Part shown: positions 7,188 to 16,366 of the stretch, piece by piece | Layout: every line of letters begins with the position of its first letter | How positions within the stretch are numbered: position 1 is the first letter of the stretch | Source of the DNA: Desulfovibrionaceae bacterium | GTDB lineage: Bacteria > Desulfobacterota > Desulfovibrionia > Desulfovibrionales > Desulfovibrionaceae | Assembly (NCBI GenBank): GCA_017454105.1 | Contig: JAFTDR010000248.1 | Location: 1 to 56,536 of the forward strand | Direction of reading: 5' to 3' | DNA: 56,536 nt | The notes under the pieces: generated by a model | Told to the model about the DNA's origin: nothing | What the model saw: only the letters and a program-made list of their open reading frames with translations | Databases searched by the model: none | Made by a program: the position numbers and the translations under genes

Positions 7188-8419
7188 GCACGTTCCTTTT
7201 TTTTGTTGCGGGCGCCGTGCGCAGAGTGTTTGCGCATGGCGTCTTTTTTCTTTGCACCAACAATCCCTTTTCCCCTCGTATCCAAAGTTCTACCAAAAGT
7301 CCTGCCAACTGGCGCAGCTCTGAGCGCGCCGCTCTTCGCATCGCGCGCTGAGCCAAGCACACAGTCTGAAAGGAGAGTTCCGGAGGGATAGGCCGCCGCA
7401 TCTTCGAGCAGCACAAGGCCCTCGCCTTGGCAGCCGTAGCGCGCAAGTCCAGGGATCCCAGGGACGCGAAATGGCTGAGAGAAAACGCGGCAGCCGCCCA
7501 CATGTCCCCTCCCAGATCGCTGGACAAGCAGTGGAGCTAGAGACAGTGTCTCTTTACCAAGACCTGCCTCCTCCGAAAGCTGCACAAGCCACCTTGGGGC
7601 GCCCTCTGTGTCAAAGGTGAAATGGCACCAGCGCGGGCCGGGCTTTGCGGAGAGGAGCGGACAGGGCCCGTCATGGGTGCAGGGTGCAAGGACATTGTAG
7701 CCTTGGGCAATAAGGATCCGGCGAAGCCGCGCAATGATATTTCCCCCCTGCCGTGTGCCGGGCTCAAGAAAAAGAAGATGGCTCGCCTCACCTATCATGC
7801 TGTCCAAGAGATCGCTTAGGCGTTCAAGATCCTCCTCCTCGCCAAAACGCAGCTCATTTATGACATTGGCGGCGCTCACAAGAAAAGGCTTTTTTTCTCG
7901 AAAGATTGAGACACAGCGGGACAGAGGCTGCGCAAGTGTGTGGATCGTCCAGGGCGTCTTGTCTAATGAGAGATAGGCTAAAAGGAGTTTTTTCCCAAAG
8001 GCGAGCGGCGCATTTGCTGTGTCCTGCAAAAAAATGGTCAGGGGGATGCGTCGTAAATCCGGCCTTGCTATCCATAAAGCGAGCGGAAAGGTTGCTGGGC
8101 CAGATCCCAGATCAAAAAGAACGGAATTTTCTTGTGGCTTTGGGAGCGCAAGCCCTAAGAGCAAGCGCACTTGGCGCAAAATATTCCAGGGCAGAAAATA
8201 GAGATAATACGCGCTTTGGAAAGCAGGACTGCTCCAATAGGGTTTGCGCAAAAAACGGCGCTCAACGGTCAGGATAGATGAGAGATCCGCTATATCGCGC
8301 GCAAGACTCTGTCTGTGCGCGTGGGATAGCGGTCGGATAGCGAGGATCTTTTCATTAAGATCGCGTAAAAAATCTTTTGCTACATGCGAGAGTGGGGGAA
8401 AGAGAGGTGTGTGGTTCAT
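7184..8419 (-). CDS. Rsm22-like ribosomal small-subunit methyltransferase family protein
   Basis: About 411 residues from the ATG at 8417-8419, which shares its A with the upstream TGA stop (TGATG coupling). The N-terminal half is helical. The SAM-binding motif LFDLGSGPATFPLAL follows, and then the Cys/His cluster typical of the Rsm22 family (PF09243): APCTHDGPCPL and PRWCHFTF, with a further GGC and YGC downstream. In mitochondria Rsm22/METTL17 acts in small-ribosomal-subunit assembly and binds an Fe-S cluster; the bacterial role is unsettled. The tail is a long basic extension rich in Lys, Arg and Gly that may contact RNA. A longer frame begins at 8494, but the coupled start is far more likely. 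Confidence 0.75.
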   Translation of the reverse strand: MNHTPLFPPLSHVAKDFLRDLNEKILAIRPLSHAHRQSLARDIADLSSILTVERRFLRKPYWSSPAFQSAYYLYFLPWNILRQVRLLLGLALPKPQENSVLFDLGSGPATFPLALWIARPDLRRIPLTIFLQDTANAPLAFGKKLLLAYLSLDKTPWTIHTLAQPLSRCVSIFREKKPFLVSAANVINELRFGEEEDLERLSDLLDSMIGEASHLLFLEPGTRQGGNIIARLRRILIAQGYNVLAPCTHDGPCPLLSAKPGPRWCHFTFDTEGAPRWLVQLSEEAGLGKETLSLAPLLVQRSGRGHVGGCRVFSQPFRVPGIPGLARYGCQGEGLVLLEDAAAYPSGTLLSDCVLGSARDAKSGALRAAPVGRTFGRTLDTRGKGIVGAKKKDAMRKHSAHGARNKKKERA

Positions 8420-9999
8420 CACGTACTCGAGCGCAAGGATGTGGCTCTCTCCGAAAGAGGGGCAAAGCGCGGATCCTCGGTCAGTGAAAGACAATGGGCA
8501 CGCTCACAGAGACGGACAAGATCGCGCGCGCGGTCGCAATGTTTGGCTATCTCTAAAGCGCCAGCAAGGGCTGTGTTCCCAAGCACAAGACAAGGCGGCG
8601 CGCCTTCGGGAAAAAAGCCTAAAGTTCGCAATGCGGACGGATCGCAGTGAGCGCCAAGAGCCCCTGCAAGGACAACGCAGGACAGATCCCTCGCATCAAG
8701 TGCCGCAGCAGACAATAGAAGAGAGAAGGCCACGCAAAACGCGGCTTTGACTGTAAGGCAGGCTTCAATATCGCTTGCATCCAAAAAGAGCCCAGAGGGC
8801 AGCATAAGGCGCTCTCTCCCAGAGGAATGATCACAGTGTGCCAGGATTTTGCGCACAAGGGGCACAGGATGGCTTTCTTTGAAATGGCCGTCCAAGTCGA
8901 GTACGCCTACACTCACAAGAAGAGCGAGCAGAGAGAAATAGCCTGTCGCTGCGATTCCCAAAGAGGCCCCATCTGGGATCGCACAGAGGCCTTGTGCCTC
9001 AAGCTTGTAGCCTGTCACAACCCCCTCCCCCGCAAGAGATCCGCAGCGCATGCCGATCCCCTCAACTGCCGGCCCCATGGGAACGCTTGCAAAATAGAGC
9101 GATTTTTCTGTACGCAGGGCAAATTCCGCATTTGTGCCAAGATCAATAAAGATCCAGGGCAGTCTTTGCGATACAAGCTCTGGAACCATAAGGCCACAGG
9201 TCACGTCACTACCGATAAAGGGGGCAGCAAGTGGGGGAATATAGATTTTGGGGAAACCTGGGAGATACACATACTCATTGCCCTGGTGGGTCAAAAAAAG
9301 CGGCGCCTGACAGAGTCCGTCAACAGGTCTGTCCAAAAAAATATCGGTCATGGCCGTATTGCCGCAAACGACAAGACGCCGAACTGACGAAGGGATCTCG
9401 CGCCGCATCCGCTTGCGCACGCATTCTGAGAGCAGTGTGCGCATCGCAGGATCGCGCGCAAGCGCAAGGCGGCTTATGACATCACTCCCTGCGCCCGCCT
9501 GGGGGTTTAAGCAGGAATCCTCAAAAAAGAGGGATCCGTCCGCGCGCGCTCCGGCCCAGCAGAGACTGGTTGTACCAATATCAAAGGCCATGCACTCAGG
9601 CTTGAAGTCATGGAGCGATAACTGTTTCTCTCTCTCCGCACATCCCTCCGCACCTCTCTCTTCACCTCCCTCCGCAATCTCAAGAAGAATTGTCTCTCTT
9701 GCCTCGTGTCTTTGGGTTTGGGCTTGGGCTTGTATAGACTCTGGCGTGTGGCAGCAGGCGAGGCGGAAGCCCGCCTCAAGGCGGGCGCAATCAAGAAGCG
9801 TTTTCTCTTTCGAAACGGCAGGGGGCGGAGGCGAGATAAAACGGACAAGACAGCGCCCGCACGCGCCAAGACCTGTGCACAGGGGTCTTGGCGGGAGAGG
9901 GCCAGCAAGCCAAAGAAGGCGGGAGAGAGGAGCTTCGGCATCCTCTGGGAGGACTGTGCGCGAATACGAGCGCTTTCTCCAGGTCCAATTGATCTGCAT
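8419..9999 (-). CDS. RACo-like [2Fe-2S] and ASKHA-domain activator (DUF4445)
   Basis: A 526-residue protein built like reductive activators of corrinoid proteins. The N-terminus carries a plant-type [2Fe-2S] motif (Cys41-x5-Cys47-x2-Cys50 and Cys82). The rest is an ASKHA/actin-like ATPase region: AFDIGTTSLCWAG near 137, VCGNTAMTDIF and then IFIDLGTNAEFAL. Family members use ATP to drive low-potential electron transfer to a corrinoid protein. The start is supported by AGGAT six bases upstream. The gene follows the BadF-type activase by 23 bases and is coupled to the Rsm22-like gene. No corrinoid protein or methyltransferase target lies in the window, so the partner is unknown. Confidence 0.82.
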   Translation of the reverse strand: MQINWTWRKRSYSRTVLPEDAEAPLSRLLWLAGPLPPRPLCTGLGACGRCLVRFISPPPPAVSKEKTLLDCARLEAGFRLACCHTPESIQAQAQTQRHEARETILLEIAEGGEERGAEGCAEREKQLSLHDFKPECMAFDIGTTSLCWAGARADGSLFFEDSCLNPQAGAGSDVISRLALARDPAMRTLLSECVRKRMRREIPSSVRRLVVCGNTAMTDIFLDRPVDGLCQAPLFLTHQGNEYVYLPGFPKIYIPPLAAPFIGSDVTCGLMVPELVSQRLPWIFIDLGTNAEFALRTEKSLYFASVPMGPAVEGIGMRCGSLAGEGVVTGYKLEAQGLCAIPDGASLGIAATGYFSLLALLVSVGVLDLDGHFKESHPVPLVRKILAHCDHSSGRERLMLPSGLFLDASDIEACLTVKAAFCVAFSLLLSAAALDARDLSCVVLAGALGAHCDPSALRTLGFFPEGAPPCLVLGNTALAGALEIAKHCDRARDLVRLCERAHCLSLTEDPRFAPLSERATSLRSST

Positions 10000-10022
10000 A
10001 GACGATCCTACAATACGGGTCT

Positions 10023-13000
10023 TTAGGCCTGCATCTGTCCTGAGCGCATCATAAGTTTTATCCTATTCATCTGATTTACCTCCGACGCGCCTGCGTCGTA
10101 GTCAAGGGCGATAAAGTTCGCGTGCGGGTAGCGCCGCTTCAACTCCCGCATAAGCCCCTTCGCAACCACATGGTTTGGCAGGCAGCCAAAAGGCTGGACG
10201 CAGAGAATATTGCCGACCCCGCTTTCAAGCATGCGGACCATCTCAGCCCCAAGGAGCCAGCCCTCGCCGCACTGCTGCCCTAAGGAGATCAGATTTTTCG
10301 TCTTCTTGCGTAAAACGCGAAAGCTTGAGGGCGCAGTAAAACGCCTGCTCCGGCTAAAGGCGAGCCGTAAGCCCAGACGAGTCAGCTCAAGAAAGGCAAT
10401 GCCAAGCATGGCCATGCGGGCATCCGAGCGCCGCCCAGCCAAATGGCGGTAGTTGAAAATATCGTCGTAGAGGCAGTACATGGCAAAGTCCATGATGTCC
10501 GTTGAGACAACCTCTCCCCCCTCCTCCTCTATGACGACGGCTGCGCGATTATTCGCGTCTGGATGGTATTTTAAGAGAATTTCGCCCACAATGCCGACGC
10601 GCCGTCTCCTCGGCTCATCGCGGAGGGCTATGCGGTCAAAATCCCGGATCATCGAAAACATATTCCACTCAAAACGAAAGATATTGCCGGATAAAACATT
10701 CTCCTTGGCTCTCTCAAGCCACAGATTGGCTAGCCTATCCACGGATCCGGCCTCTGCCTCGTACGGACGGGTTCTATTGATCATGCGCGCAAGTGCGTCG
10801 CCGTAATGGCCGGCCATAATCATCCGAAAGAGCATAGCGCGCGTCATACGTAGCCCAGGCCCCTGAATGCCCGTCGCAAAAGAGAGGATCGGCACAGAAC
10901 CTAAGCCCGCATCGACCATGGCTTTTCTCAGAAGACTTGCGTAGTTTGTCGCCCGGCAGCCACCCCCTGTCTGAGAAATCACAAGGGCAATGCGCTCTTT
11001 ATCCCACCCGCCCTTCTGCACGGCCTGCAGAAGCTGGCCTATGACGATAATCGCCGGATAGCAGGCGTCATTATTCACGTAGCGCAAGCCAAGCGCAATC
11101 GCCTCCTGGTCCACGTGGGGCAGAAGGACAGCCTTGTAGCCCGCCCCCCGAAACACGGATTCAGCAAGGGAAAAATGCAAGGGGGAGAGCTGCGGAATGA
11201 GCAAGGTGTGTGTTTCGCGCATGGCCTCGGTAAAATAGGGCGAGTCGACTGCGGCCGTTTGACTTGGGCAGGCAGTCTGGACTTTCTCACGCTTCTCCCG
11301 CAAAGCCGCGATAAGGGAGCGGATGCGGATGCGCGCAGGACCGATATTTGTTCCCTCATCGAGTTTTATCTGCGCATAGAGACGCCCTCCGCCACGGACA
11401 ATTTCCTCAAGCTGATCTGAGGTTATGGCGTCAAGCCCGCAGCCAAAGGAGAGAAGTTGCAGGACAGCGATGTTTGGATAGGTGAGCGCTGCTGTGCCCG
11501 CACGGTAGAGCCTTGCATGGTACGCCCACTGGTTCACAACGCGTAAGGACACAGGCTCATTGGCGCTCTGCGCAAGGCTGTCTTCTGTTAAAACGGAAAC
11601 GCCAAGCGAGGCGATAAGATCAGCTATGCCGTGGTGGATTTCTGGATCAATATGATAGGGATGGCCGGCAAGGACTATGCCGAGCTTTTCTCCATCCGCA
11701 AGTGTTGCGAGAATCTCCTCCCCTTTTGCCCTGACATCGGCGTGATAGCGCTCAAGCTCGAGGAAACCCTCATGCACAGCCTCCTCTAATTCCTCTATAG
11801 GGATGTCGGCAAAGAAAGGCTCCTCGTGCATGCGCAAAGCTAAAATCTCGCGCGAAAGCGGCAAAAAAGGGCAGACGTAGCGCACAGTACGCAAAGCGGC
11901 GATATTATTGCGCAAAAGTTCTGGATAGCCGGCGACAACTGGGCAGTTGAATGTCCCTGATGTCAATCCGGCATTTTCCTTTTCCCGCGGAAGGCAGGGG
12001 AAAAATATCGTGGAAACCCCCTGCTCAATCAAATTCATGATATGCCCGTGGGAGAGTTTCGCCGGATAGCAGACAGTCTGGGAGGGAATGGTCGCGTAGC
12101 CTGCGTAATAGAGCGTCTTGCTTGACTGCGCAGAGAGGACGACGCGAAAGCCGAGCTTTGTGAGCAGGGTAAACCAGAGCGGATAGTCCTCATACATATT
12201 GAGGGTCCGGGGTATGCCGATTGTCCCGCGTGGGCCCTCGGTGAGTGGTGTGTAGGAGAAGACGCGCTCATACTTCCAGGCATACATATTAGGCGCCGAT
12301 CCCTCGCTCTCCCCCCTCCCCCGCTCGCAGCTATTGCCGGAAATAAAACGGCCGCCGTCAGGAAAAGTCGAGACAGTCAAAAGACAGGCATTTGAGCAGC
12401 GTTTGCAGCGGGTGACACGCGTGCGCACAGAAAATGCGGCCAATTCCTCCGGTGAGAGGAGACGCGAGACAGCATTGGCCTCAGAGCGCCTGCGCACAAG
12501 AAGCGCCATGCCAAGCGCACCCATTAGGCCTGGAATCGAGGGGCGAACAACGTTTCTGCCAAGCTCATGCTCCAAGGCGCGCAAAAGGGCGTCGTTTGCA
12601 AAAGCCCCGCCCTGGGCAACCACATGCTCGCCAAGCTGGGCGATATTTGAGATCTTCATGACCTTGTAGCAGGCATTGCGGATCACGGCATAGGAGAGGC
12701 CGGCTGCAATGTCGCCGAGAGAGGCCCCTTCTTTCTGAGCCTGCTTAACCCGTGAATTCATAAAGACAGTACAGCGTGTGCCAAGATCAACAGGATTTTT
12801 TGCTGAGAGGGCGGCCTCAACAAAGTCCTGTAAGGGAATATGCAGGGAGTCGGCAAAATTCTCGATAAAGGATCCGCAGCCAGACGAGCAGGCCTCGTTT
12901 AAGGCGATCGAGTCAATGGCATTGTCTTTTATGCGCATGCACTTGATATCCTGTCCGCCAATATCAAGAACAAAGGTCACGCTGGGATCAAAAAAAGCCG

Positions 13001-14219
13001 CAGCTGCCGCATGCGCCACGGTTTCAACTTCGTCGCAGTCAAGATGGAGGGCGCGGGTGAGCAGACCTGAACCGTAGCCTGTGGCGCCGGCCCCGCGGAT
13101 CACAAGATCGTCATTTTTGCGCGCATAGATCTCGCGCAAAATCGCCAAAGCGCTTGCAAGCGGATCCCCCCTGTTCTGGGAATAGTAGCTGTAGAGAAGT
13201 TCCCCTGCTTCGCTTACAAGTACGGCCTTAATTGTTGTTGAGCCAGAGTCAAAACCGAGCCAGGCTGAGCCGTGCGCATCCTCTAGAAGTGCTGTGGGCA
13301 GCCCCTCCTTTCTGTGGCGATCGAGAAAAGCCGTGCGCTCAGCCTGGCTTGCGAAAAGAGGTACCAAGCGCGCAGTCTCGTTTTTATTTGCGAGAGTTAA
13401 AAGCCTATCGCGTATGTCGCACAGTGGCTCGGGATTTTTCTGCCCAGATCGTGCTGAAAGCGCGGCGCCTAAGGCTACGAAATACTGCGCATCGTCTGGG
13501 AAGACCGCTTCGCGCATATGGGCCAAGGTTGCGCAGAAACGCTTGCGCAAATACGGCAGAAAAGCGAGCGGACCGCCCAAGAAAACCACCTTCCCGGCTA
13601 TGGTCCTCCCTTGGGCCAGGCCGCTTATTGTCTGGTTGACAACAGCCTGCAGTACAGAAGCGGCTATGTCTTCCTTTGTCGCCCCCTCATTGAGCAGGGG
13701 GAGAATATCCATGCGCGCGAAAACCCCGCAGCGCGAGGCTATGGGATAGATTGTCTTAGAGCGTTCGGCCAAATCATTGAGCCCTTGGGCGTCTGTGCCG
13801 AGAAATGCACCCATCTGGTCGATAAAGGCGCCTGTCCCGCCGGCACAGGTCTCGTTCATGCGCTGCTCGACCCCCCCGCTAAGAAAGGTGAGCTTTGCGT
13901 CCTCGCCGCCAAGCTCGATGACCACATCTGCGTCTGGAATTCTCTCCTCAATTGCCAAATGCGAAGAGAGAACCTCTTGGAGAAAAGGAAGACCGAGGGC
14001 TTTCGCAAGACTTATACCACCGGATCCCGTTATGCACAGAACACAGGACGGCATGGGGACGGCCGCCAAAAGATCCGTGAGTACGGAGAGCGTCGTCCCG
14101 CGCACATCAGACACATGGCGCGTGTACCGCCGATAGCAAACAGCGCCTGTCCCATCAAGAACAAGCACTTTCACAGTCGTTGAGCCGATATCAAGACCAA
14201 TAGAATAAGGAGACGACAT
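10023..14219 (-). CDS. Acyl-CoA dehydratase activase-type protein (two BadF/BcrA ATPase domains plus DUF2229)
   Basis: A 1398-residue giant of the BadF/BadG/BcrA/BcrD ATPase family. Two ASKHA ATPase units are visible: IGLDIGSTTVKVLVLDG at residues 7-23 with ITGSGG and GGEDAK motifs and a cluster-ligand Cys in ETCAGGTGAF, then WLGFDSGSTTIKAVLV near 320 with GGQDIKC and NEACSSGCGSF. A Cys-rich segment (RCKRCSNACLLT) and the DUF2229-type region follow, and a BcrB/HgdB-like Cys segment, TGGGCRATNY, lies in the C-terminal third. Related activases couple ATP hydrolysis to low-potential electron delivery to dehydratases; the target of this large fusion class is not established. It heads the RACo-Rsm22-MBL run. 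Confidence 0.85.
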   Translation of the reverse strand: MSSPYSIGLDIGSTTVKVLVLDGTGAVCYRRYTRHVSDVRGTTLSVLTDLLAAVPMPSCVLCITGSGGISLAKALGLPFLQEVLSSHLAIEERIPDADVVIELGGEDAKLTFLSGGVEQRMNETCAGGTGAFIDQMGAFLGTDAQGLNDLAERSKTIYPIASRCGVFARMDILPLLNEGATKEDIAASVLQAVVNQTISGLAQGRTIAGKVVFLGGPLAFLPYLRKRFCATLAHMREAVFPDDAQYFVALGAALSARSGQKNPEPLCDIRDRLLTLANKNETARLVPLFASQAERTAFLDRHRKEGLPTALLEDAHGSAWLGFDSGSTTIKAVLVSEAGELLYSYYSQNRGDPLASALAILREIYARKNDDLVIRGAGATGYGSGLLTRALHLDCDEVETVAHAAAAAFFDPSVTFVLDIGGQDIKCMRIKDNAIDSIALNEACSSGCGSFIENFADSLHIPLQDFVEAALSAKNPVDLGTRCTVFMNSRVKQAQKEGASLGDIAAGLSYAVIRNACYKVMKISNIAQLGEHVVAQGGAFANDALLRALEHELGRNVVRPSIPGLMGALGMALLVRRRSEANAVSRLLSPEELAAFSVRTRVTRCKRCSNACLLTVSTFPDGGRFISGNSCERGRGESEGSAPNMYAWKYERVFSYTPLTEGPRGTIGIPRTLNMYEDYPLWFTLLTKLGFRVVLSAQSSKTLYYAGYATIPSQTVCYPAKLSHGHIMNLIEQGVSTIFFPCLPREKENAGLTSGTFNCPVVAGYPELLRNNIAALRTVRYVCPFLPLSREILALRMHEEPFFADIPIEELEEAVHEGFLELERYHADVRAKGEEILATLADGEKLGIVLAGHPYHIDPEIHHGIADLIASLGVSVLTEDSLAQSANEPVSLRVVNQWAYHARLYRAGTAALTYPNIAVLQLLSFGCGLDAITSDQLEEIVRGGGRLYAQIKLDEGTNIGPARIRIRSLIAALREKREKVQTACPSQTAAVDSPYFTEAMRETHTLLIPQLSPLHFSLAESVFRGAGYKAVLLPHVDQEAIALGLRYVNNDACYPAIIVIGQLLQAVQKGGWDKERIALVISQTGGGCRATNYASLLRKAMVDAGLGSVPILSFATGIQGPGLRMTRAMLFRMIMAGHYGDALARMINRTRPYEAEAGSVDRLANLWLERAKENVLSGNIFRFEWNMFSMIRDFDRIALRDEPRRRRVGIVGEILLKYHPDANNRAAVVIEEEGGEVVSTDIMDFAMYCLYDDIFNYRHLAGRRSDARMAMLGIAFLELTRLGLRLAFSRSRRFTAPSSFRVLRKKTKNLISLGQQCGEGWLLGAEMVRMLESGVGNILCVQPFGCLPNHVVAKGLMRELKRRYPHANFIALDYDAGASEVNQMNRIKLMMRSGQMQA

Positions 14220-14261
14220 ACCCTCAACCCAAACGCTACAATCCGACTTAAAAAGGGAGAA

Positions 14262-15026
14262 TTACCTGCCAACAATCCAATATGTTTCCGCAGTCTTTTC
14301 AAGCCAGCCGTCCTCTTCAACCGTAAGTCCCGCCTGCTTAAAAAGCTGCTGATACTCCCGACGCGTCCGCCGCCAGCCCCAAAACTGCTGCGGCCGCACG
14401 CCAAGATAGTGGAGGACCGCGCGGATAACAATCTTGATCGCGTTCACAAAACTTCCGATATAGCTGTCCTCTTGAAGGTAGGAGGAGGAAAGACAAATCA
14501 GCTCGCCCCCTGGGAGCAGCTGGGCGCGCAACGCTTCTAAGAGAAAAAGGAAATCCCGTGTCGCTATGCTGTAGTCAACGGCCGAAATATAGATCATGTC
14601 GAAAGAGACATCGGGAGGAAGACAGAGCGGAGGAAAGCCGATGAACACCCTGTCCGCCGGAAGATAGCTGCGCAGCCACTTGAGGCCAACTGTGCTTGGC
14701 TCGTTCACATAGAGTTCAAGATCCGGCATGGCGTCCAAGAGGAGCTTTTCCATATAGCCGATGCCGCTCCCAATCGACAATATCCGAAACGGCTCGTTTG
14801 GCTCCTTTGTCGTACGGTGCCTTTGGATGCGCATAAGAAGCCATTCGGCACTCTGCCTTTTGTTCTCCCGCCAGGCGGCAGGCAGAGCCTCCCAGCTTGA
14901 GTAGCGGGAAAACATTTCCTCGTAAAACGTCGAATAGAATTTCGATCCGGCAATATGGAAGAAAGATAAATGAGAAAATTTCGTGAACGGTATTCCCTGC
15001 CAGCTTTCCTGATAGAATCGCCTCAC
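14262..15026 (-). CDS. Class I SAM-dependent methyltransferase
   Basis: A methyltransferase of about 254 residues with motif I ILSIGSGIGYMEKLLL near residue 81 and an acidic NEPS after strand beta2. A later DMIYISAVDY segment stands in for motif IV. The C-terminal part holds a basic, hydrophobic stretch (IKIVIRAVLHYLGVRP) that may touch a membrane or lipid-linked substrate. The substrate is unknown. I chose the GTG at 15026 because AGGGGG lies about ten bases upstream and the N-terminus then begins RRFYQESWQG; a longer frame from 15107 is possible. It precedes the activase gene by 42 bases. Confidence 0.7.
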   Translation of the reverse strand: MRRFYQESWQGIPFTKFSHLSFFHIAGSKFYSTFYEEMFSRYSSWEALPAAWRENKRQSAEWLLMRIQRHRTTKEPNEPFRILSIGSGIGYMEKLLLDAMPDLELYVNEPSTVGLKWLRSYLPADRVFIGFPPLCLPPDVSFDMIYISAVDYSIATRDFLFLLEALRAQLLPGGELICLSSSYLQEDSYIGSFVNAIKIVIRAVLHYLGVRPQQFWGWRRTRREYQQLFKQAGLTVEEDGWLEKTAETYWIVGR

Positions 15027-15128
15027 AGCGCATGCACCCCCTATCGATAGTTCCGCGCACCCTAAAAAAACCGCGCTCACTCGTTTTTTAGTATATCCAA
15101 CTGACACTATTCCTGCAAGGAATCACGG

Positions 15129-16322
15129 TCACGGCATATGTTCCAAAAGAAATTTGTGCGTCTCATAGATCCGTATAACCTCAGGATCCTTCTGCAAATC
15201 CGGCGGAAGGTAGGGATATGCGGCAAGAGCATTCTCGTTTAAGGCCGCTCTCACAAGCGGCAGAAAGATTTCAGGGGGCATGGTGCTATAGTGGGCAATA
15301 TGCGCCGGGTTTTGCTGCACATCCCGAATGAGCTGCCAAAGCAGGGTTTTGGCAATGTCCTGCACAGTCTGCGAGGCAAAAAGCGCCTGCGGTATTTCCT
15401 CAAACACTTCCGGCCGCTCGCGCAGTATGCGCGCATAATAGCGCCCCATCGTGCTTGTATCAAAATCGTCTGGAAGCGTTGTGAAGCGGAGGCTATCGCG
15501 CACAGAGAAGGCATCGCCCCCCTGAAGAAGCGCTGCGTCAAAAGGCTCCGAGAAAACAGGGTTTGCGGACAATTGCTCGCCAAGATGCCGTTTCGCCTTC
15601 TGGCAATAGCCCTCAAGCGTCCCCTTCCCAAGATAGGTATTGTAGTATTTCTTCCAGGCCATGGCCCGGGCCTCAAGGCTGTGTAGTGTCTCAAAGCGTA
15701 TGCCCTTAAGATACAGTATCCCGGCACATAGAGCGCAGCCGTAGTTTAGATTCGTGACAATATTCTGCTCTTCTGAGAGGCCAGGGTCCCTCAACGCCAC
15801 GATTTTTCGGTAGAGGCTTGGGTTTTTGCGGGGGAGGCGCGCGTGCATGTCGCGGGCCGTCTCAGGCTCAATCTGCCACACCGATTGCGCAGGTCCCCGC
15901 ACCTGACGGACATAGTAGCCAAAATCCGATTCAGCGGCCGCAATCTCAAGAAGAAAGGGCGTCGTCTCAAGAGGTAGGCCAAGATAGCGGACAATAGCCG
16001 CGACAAGGGCGCGGAAGGGAGCAAGAGGCAGCGTTTTTCTGCCCTTCCATGTCCCATGAAGACGCGGATTTGTCGGATCAAAAAGAGCGTTCAGAGAAGA
16101 TATTCCCTCTGACAGCCCATACGACAGGCCATCTGACAGGCCCTTTTGCAGGGGAGGAAAAGAGTGACTTGTCGGGACTAAACTATTCGTCTGTGTCTTC
16201 TTCTCTGTGCTTTCAAAATCGGCAAAGCCCTGACTTAAGATCTCAGTCAAATCCTCTGCTGCGTGGGCTGGACAGAGAGAGCAGAGGAGAAAAGAAAAGA
16301 GGGGGCAGAGTGTTCTCACCAT
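15129..16322 (-). CDS. Secreted lysozyme-like (putative lytic transglycosylase) protein
   Basis: A 397-residue protein starting at ATG 16320-16322 with a clear signal peptide: basic start, then a Leu/Cys-rich core ending at AHA-AEDL near residue 22. The middle region LEIAAAESDFGYY...GPAQSVWQIEPETARDM resembles the SLT/lysozyme-like catalytic segment, with Glu in a possible acid position and a following GPA-Q-WQI-P-TA pattern. The C-terminal 200 residues are helical and unrecognised. A periplasmic cell-wall role is inferred. The gene follows pgk by 44 bases, with a hairpin between them. Confidence 0.55.
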   Translation of the reverse strand: MVRTLCPLFSFLLCSLCPAHAAEDLTEILSQGFADFESTEKKTQTNSLVPTSHSFPPLQKGLSDGLSYGLSEGISSLNALFDPTNPRLHGTWKGRKTLPLAPFRALVAAIVRYLGLPLETTPFLLEIAAAESDFGYYVRQVRGPAQSVWQIEPETARDMHARLPRKNPSLYRKIVALRDPGLSEEQNIVTNLNYGCALCAGILYLKGIRFETLHSLEARAMAWKKYYNTYLGKGTLEGYCQKAKRHLGEQLSANPVFSEPFDAALLQGGDAFSVRDSLRFTTLPDDFDTSTMGRYYARILRERPEVFEEIPQALFASQTVQDIAKTLLWQLIRDVQQNPAHIAHYSTMPPEIFLPLVRAALNENALAAYPYLPPDLQKDPEVIRIYETHKFLLEHMP

Positions 16323-16334
16323 GAAAATGAGTGT

Positions 16335-16359
16335 GCGGGACCGCGCGAGGCGGACCCGC
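16335..16359. other. Hairpin between pgk and the secreted SLT-like gene
   Basis: GCGGGACCGC pairs with GCGGACCCGC around a five-base loop (one mismatch). In the minus-strand mRNA it is not followed by a U-run, so it may be an mRNA processing or stability element. On the plus strand it is followed by TTTT, but no gene is read into it. Confidence 0.45.
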
Positions 16360-16366
16360 TTTTGTC

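Noticed and set aside
9350..10054. A 234-codon plus-strand frame opposite the RACo-like gene
   Set aside because: Low-complexity Arg/Ala/Ser-rich translation with no motifs; the opposite strand encodes a clear [2Fe-2S]/ASKHA protein.
13518..14183. A 221-codon plus-strand frame inside the giant activase
   Set aside because: A shadow of the conserved minus-strand ATPase domain.
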